Shown here: positions 61,608 to 64,000 of the stretch, one piece after another
Layout of the letters: each line of letters starts with the position of its first letter
Numbering within the stretch: the stretch's first letter is position 1
NCBI GenBank assembly: GCA_025355645.1
Contig: JANXZG010000095.1
Location: 1-64,000 of the forward strand
DNA from: Gammaproteobacteria bacterium
GTDB taxonomy: Bacteria > Pseudomonadota > Gammaproteobacteria > Steroidobacterales > Steroidobacteraceae
Reading direction: 5' to 3'
Length of the DNA: 64,000 nt
Translations under genes and position numbers: made by a program
Notes under the pieces: model-generated
Told to the model about the DNA's origin: nothing
The model's database searches: none
Seen by the model: only the letters and a program-made list of their open reading frames with translations

Positions 61608-63398
61608 CTACTGTCGCATGGATTCCAGCAGGTCCCAGCGCTCATAGGCCGCGCTGAGCTCCGCTGCGAGCGCCTGCAGCCGCTGCAGGACATCGTTCGC
61701 GCGCCCTGGGTCTGCGCGAAACCACACGGCATCCGCGATGCGCCCCTGCAGCTCCGTCTGCTCCGTTTCCAGTACCTCGATCCTGGCGGGCAGCATCGAT
61801 AATTCCCGCTGGTCCTTGTATGACATGCGCCGCGCCTTGGGTGGCATAGGCGCTGGCGGTGCGGGCGCTGCCGCCATAGCCCGCGCCTGCGACGGTAGTT
61901 TTCGCTGACGCAACCAGTCGCTGTAACCGCCGACATATTCTTCCAGTCGGCCATTGCCCTCGAAGACCAGCGTGCTGGTCACTACATTGTCGAGAAATGC
62001 CCGATCATGGCTGACCAGCAGCAGGGTTCCGGAGTAGTTCGCGACCAGCTCTTCGAGCAGTTCTAAGCTTTCCGCATCCAGATCATTGGTGGGTTCGTCC
62101 ATGATCAACAGGTTGCTGGGTTTCGCGAACAGGCGCGCGAGCAGCAAACGATTGCGCTCGCCGCCCGAGAGCATGCTGACCGGCGCGCGCAGGCGCTCGG
62201 GCGCAAACAGGAAGTCCCGAAGGTAACCGGATACATGGCGCGCCCGCCCGTCGATCGTGACGGTATCGCCGCTGCCGCGCGTTACGTTGTCCAGGATCGA
62301 GGCGTTCAGATCGAGTTGGTCGCGCTGCTGATCGAAGTAGGCGGCCTGCTGCAGGGTACCGCGCTGGATCTTTCCCTCGTTGGGTTCGAGTTCACCGACC
62401 AGCAGCCGGATCAACGTGCTCTTGCCGCAGCCATTCGGCCCAATGATGCCAATGCGGTCGCCGCGCATGATGCGGGTCGAGAAATTGCGGATCAGCGGTT
62501 CAGCACCAAAGGCATGCGTCACGCCCTGCGCCTCAAACACGAGCTTGCCGCTTTGCGCGGCATCCTGCGTATGCACCGCCATGTGGCCTATGCGGTCGCG
62601 CCGCTCGCTGCGCTCGACCCGCAGGGCCTTCAGCGCGCGCACCCTGCCTTCGTTACGCGTGCGACGCGCCTCGACCCCCTTGCGGATCCACAATTCTTCC
62701 TGCGCGAGTTTCTTGTCGAACAGTGCCTGTTCTGTCGCCTCGGCGTCGAGCATCGCCATTTTTTGCACGACGTAATCATCGTAGCTGCCGCGCCAGCCTC
62801 GCAGCTTTCCCCGGTCGAGTTCGACGATGCGCGTGGCGAGGCGGCGAACGAAGGCGCGATCGTGACTGATGAAAAGCAGCGCGCCACGAAACCCGCTCAT
62901 CATCTCCTCCAGCCAGGTGATCGCCTCGATGTCCAGATGATTGGTTGGCTCATCGAGCAGCAGCAGGTCAGGCGCCGAGACCAGTGCGCGGCCCAGCATC
63001 GCGCGCCGTCGCCAACCGCCAGACAACGCGCTCATTGCCGAATCCGCATCGAGCTGCAACCTTGCCATGACCTGCTCGACCTGCAGATCACTTTGCCAGG
63101 TGCCCTCGTGTTCCTCGCTTGCCGTGACGCCGCTTGCGACCACCGCGCGCACGCTGCGCTCGCTATCGGCCGCCACTTCCTGCTCGAGCATGGCGACCCG
63201 GGTGCCCGGACGCACCCATACTTCGCCGCTGTCAGGCGCAATCTCACGCGTCAGCAGCTTCAGCAGGGAGGACTTGCCTTCGCCATTGCGGCCCAGCAAG
63301 CAGACCCGTTCGCCCTTGCGGATCAACAGGTCGGCATGATCGAGCAGTGGCCTGAGGCCAAAGCTCAAGGAGGCTTGGTCGAGGCGGGCAATTGGCAT
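61608..63398 (-). CDS. uup: ABC-F family ATPase Uup
   Basis: A 596-residue soluble twin-ATPase acting on ribosomes or branched DNA. The first cassette has GRNGEGKSSLL, LSGGWRRRAML and LLLLDEPTNHLD; the second has GPNGCGKSTLI, LSGGERNRLLL and LLIMDEPTNDLD. The C-terminal 85 residues form a coiled coil (MSYKDQRELSMLPARIEVLE onward), the mark of Uup rather than EttA. Complete. Confidence 0.94.
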   Translation of the reverse strand: MPIARLDQASLSFGLRPLLDHADLLIRKGERVCLLGRNGEGKSSLLKLLTREIAPDSGEVWVRPGTRVAMLEQEVAADSERSVRAVVASGVTASEEHEGTWQSDLQVEQVMARLQLDADSAMSALSGGWRRRAMLGRALVSAPDLLLLDEPTNHLDIEAITWLEEMMSGFRGALLFISHDRAFVRRLATRIVELDRGKLRGWRGSYDDYVVQKMAMLDAEATEQALFDKKLAQEELWIRKGVEARRTRNEGRVRALKALRVERSERRDRIGHMAVHTQDAAQSGKLVFEAQGVTHAFGAEPLIRNFSTRIMRGDRIGIIGPNGCGKSTLIRLLVGELEPNEGKIQRGTLQQAAYFDQQRDQLDLNASILDNVTRGSGDTVTIDGRARHVSGYLRDFLFAPERLRAPVSMLSGGERNRLLLARLFAKPSNLLIMDEPTNDLDAESLELLEELVANYSGTLLLVSHDRAFLDNVVTSTLVFEGNGRLEEYVGGYSDWLRQRKLPSQARAMAAAPAPPAPMPPKARRMSYKDQRELSMLPARIEVLETEQTELQGRIADAVWFRADPGRANDVLQRLQALAAELSAAYERWDLLESMRQ

Positions 63399-63449
63399 AG
63401 GGGCGCGGAGTATACGGGGCCTGCGCCAGTGCGGCGCAGGCGCGCGTCG

Positions 63450-64000
63450 CTAGTGCGCTTTCCTTGCGCGCTCTGGATCGCAAGCCCATTGGAAGTTGGT
63501 TTCATCGAGCGTGCCCGGAACGATCGAGCCCCATTGTGTCTGCTTGGGGTCCATATCGATCGACTGCGTGACGCCGCGAAGGTTATTGTCCGAGTAATAA
63601 ATCACCAGGCTCGGGCGGACACGATTTTTCTGGCAGTCGTATTCGACCTTTTGCACGTAGCTCAGGTAGCTGCCCCCGCGCGGATCCTGCTGTGGTTCGG
63701 AAAACTCCTGGCGCAGCCACACAATAACGGAGCCGCCTGAACGCTTTAGTTGATGATCCGTGCTGTAGGCGGCCCAGGCGGCGTCCCCCGCTGCCGCCCT
63801 GAACTCCCACCCGCCGGAGGGCATCGGATCGAGGGTATGTACCCAGCCCATGACGTCCGCCTGGCGAGCGGCCCGCTCCGCGCCGAGGCGCGCGGCGCGT
63901 GCCTTTTGTTCCACCACCGACTTGGCCCGCTCAGCATCCCAGGCGCTTTGCTGCTCGGGCGTTTGCGCGGCGCTCATGCTGGCGGCGAGCGGCCCGATGA
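63450..64000 (-). CDS. Exported hypothetical protein, start beyond the window
   Basis: The frame continues to the window edge. Before the internal ATG at 63977 it reads IGPLAAS, which looks like the end of a signal peptide, so the true start is probably outside. The mature part has a helical opening (QQSAWDAERAKSVVEQKARA), then SGGWEFRAAAGDAAW, VIVWLRQEFSEPQQDPRGGS and SYVQKVEYDCQKNRVR. Segments of this kind are typical of the surface-adhesin-E-like (CNP1-like) exported proteins that I recall only loosely. Two cysteines could pair. Confidence 0.6.
   Translation of the reverse strand, partial: IGPLAASMSAAQTPEQQSAWDAERAKSVVEQKARAARLGAERAARQADVMGWVHTLDPMPSGGWEFRAAAGDAAWAAYSTDHQLKRSGGSVIVWLRQEFSEPQQDPRGGSYLSYVQKVEYDCQKNRVRPSLVIYYSDNNLRGVTQSIDMDPKQTQWGSIVPGTLDETNFQWACDPERARKAH

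Noticed and set aside
62235..63740. Plus-strand frame of 501 residues
   Set aside because: It is antisense to the well-supported uup gene and extends over the next gene; composition is that of a shadow frame.
1..64000. CRISPR array, restriction-modification or toxin-antitoxin system
   Set aside because: No regularly spaced repeats, methylase, nuclease or toxin-antitoxin gene pair was seen; the C-protein-like XRE regulator has no restriction genes nearby.

Overview
The window looks like a piece of a high-GC gammaproteobacterial chromosome. Support comes from a complete chromosomal molybdenum-cofactor cluster, proBA, htpG/cbpA/htpX, an acyl-CoA thioesterase, a Uup-type ABC-F protein and a DUF6763-like small acidic protein. 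A Nevskiales/Steroidobacterales/Xanthomonadales-like host is my guess only; no rRNA or marker gene in the window fixes the taxonomy.

Positions 1-15750 are the right-hand part of an integrative and conjugative element (ICE). It reads leftwards as a tightly packed type IV secretion operon: virB2, B3, B4, B5, a 60-residue gene, B6, B7 (lipoprotein), B8, B9, B10, B11, virD4, then the start of an LPD7-domain conjugation protein cut by the window edge. Right of virB2 is a regulatory island (11889-14123): a gene with a FlhD-like C-terminal half, a divergent FlhC-like gene, a small membrane protein and a short XRE repressor behind a 28-bp near-perfect palindrome. An XRE repressor over a FlhDC-like activator over transfer genes resembles the SetR/SetCD logic of SXT-type ICEs. 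An excisionase-like gene follows, overlapping the tyrosine integrase in another frame, and the element ends in the 3' end of tRNA-Arg(TCG).

On the far side of the tRNA (about 16207-17600) lies a second, colinear integrase with a frameshifted excisionase in front of it, a relic of a related element.

From 17.7 kb the window is chromosomal. 18.2-23.4 kb is a molybdenum-cofactor operon (moeA, moaA, moaC, mobA, moaD, moaE, a MoeB-rhodanese fusion). Next come an aminotransferase, a metallo-beta-lactamase-fold protein, a cupin, and proB-proA. At 29.4-31.2 kb two neighbouring genes are each broken by one frameshift, the second in a run of nine G. 31.5-34.0 kb is an ECF42-type sigma factor with two DGPF/YCII proteins and a VOC protein. 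34.0-39.0 kb has ilvE, a quinone oxidoreductase and the divergent pair aruH/aruI (arginine transaminase pathway). 39-44.4 kb holds assorted enzymes and membrane proteins.

44.4-48.3 kb is a chaperone/protease block (htpG, cbpA, htpX). htpG and htpX have sigma-32-like promoters with identical geometry directly abutting the start codon. 48.2-52.5 kb is a lipid-modification operon (desaturase, FAD oxidoreductase, DUF1365, cyclopropane synthase-like). 54.6-57.1 kb carries ferredoxin-NADP reductase, thioesterase and a 54-residue membrane protein. 57.1-61.1 kb is the mprF/lpiA-acvB pair for aminoacyl-phosphatidylglycerol metabolism. The window closes with uup and a truncated exported protein.
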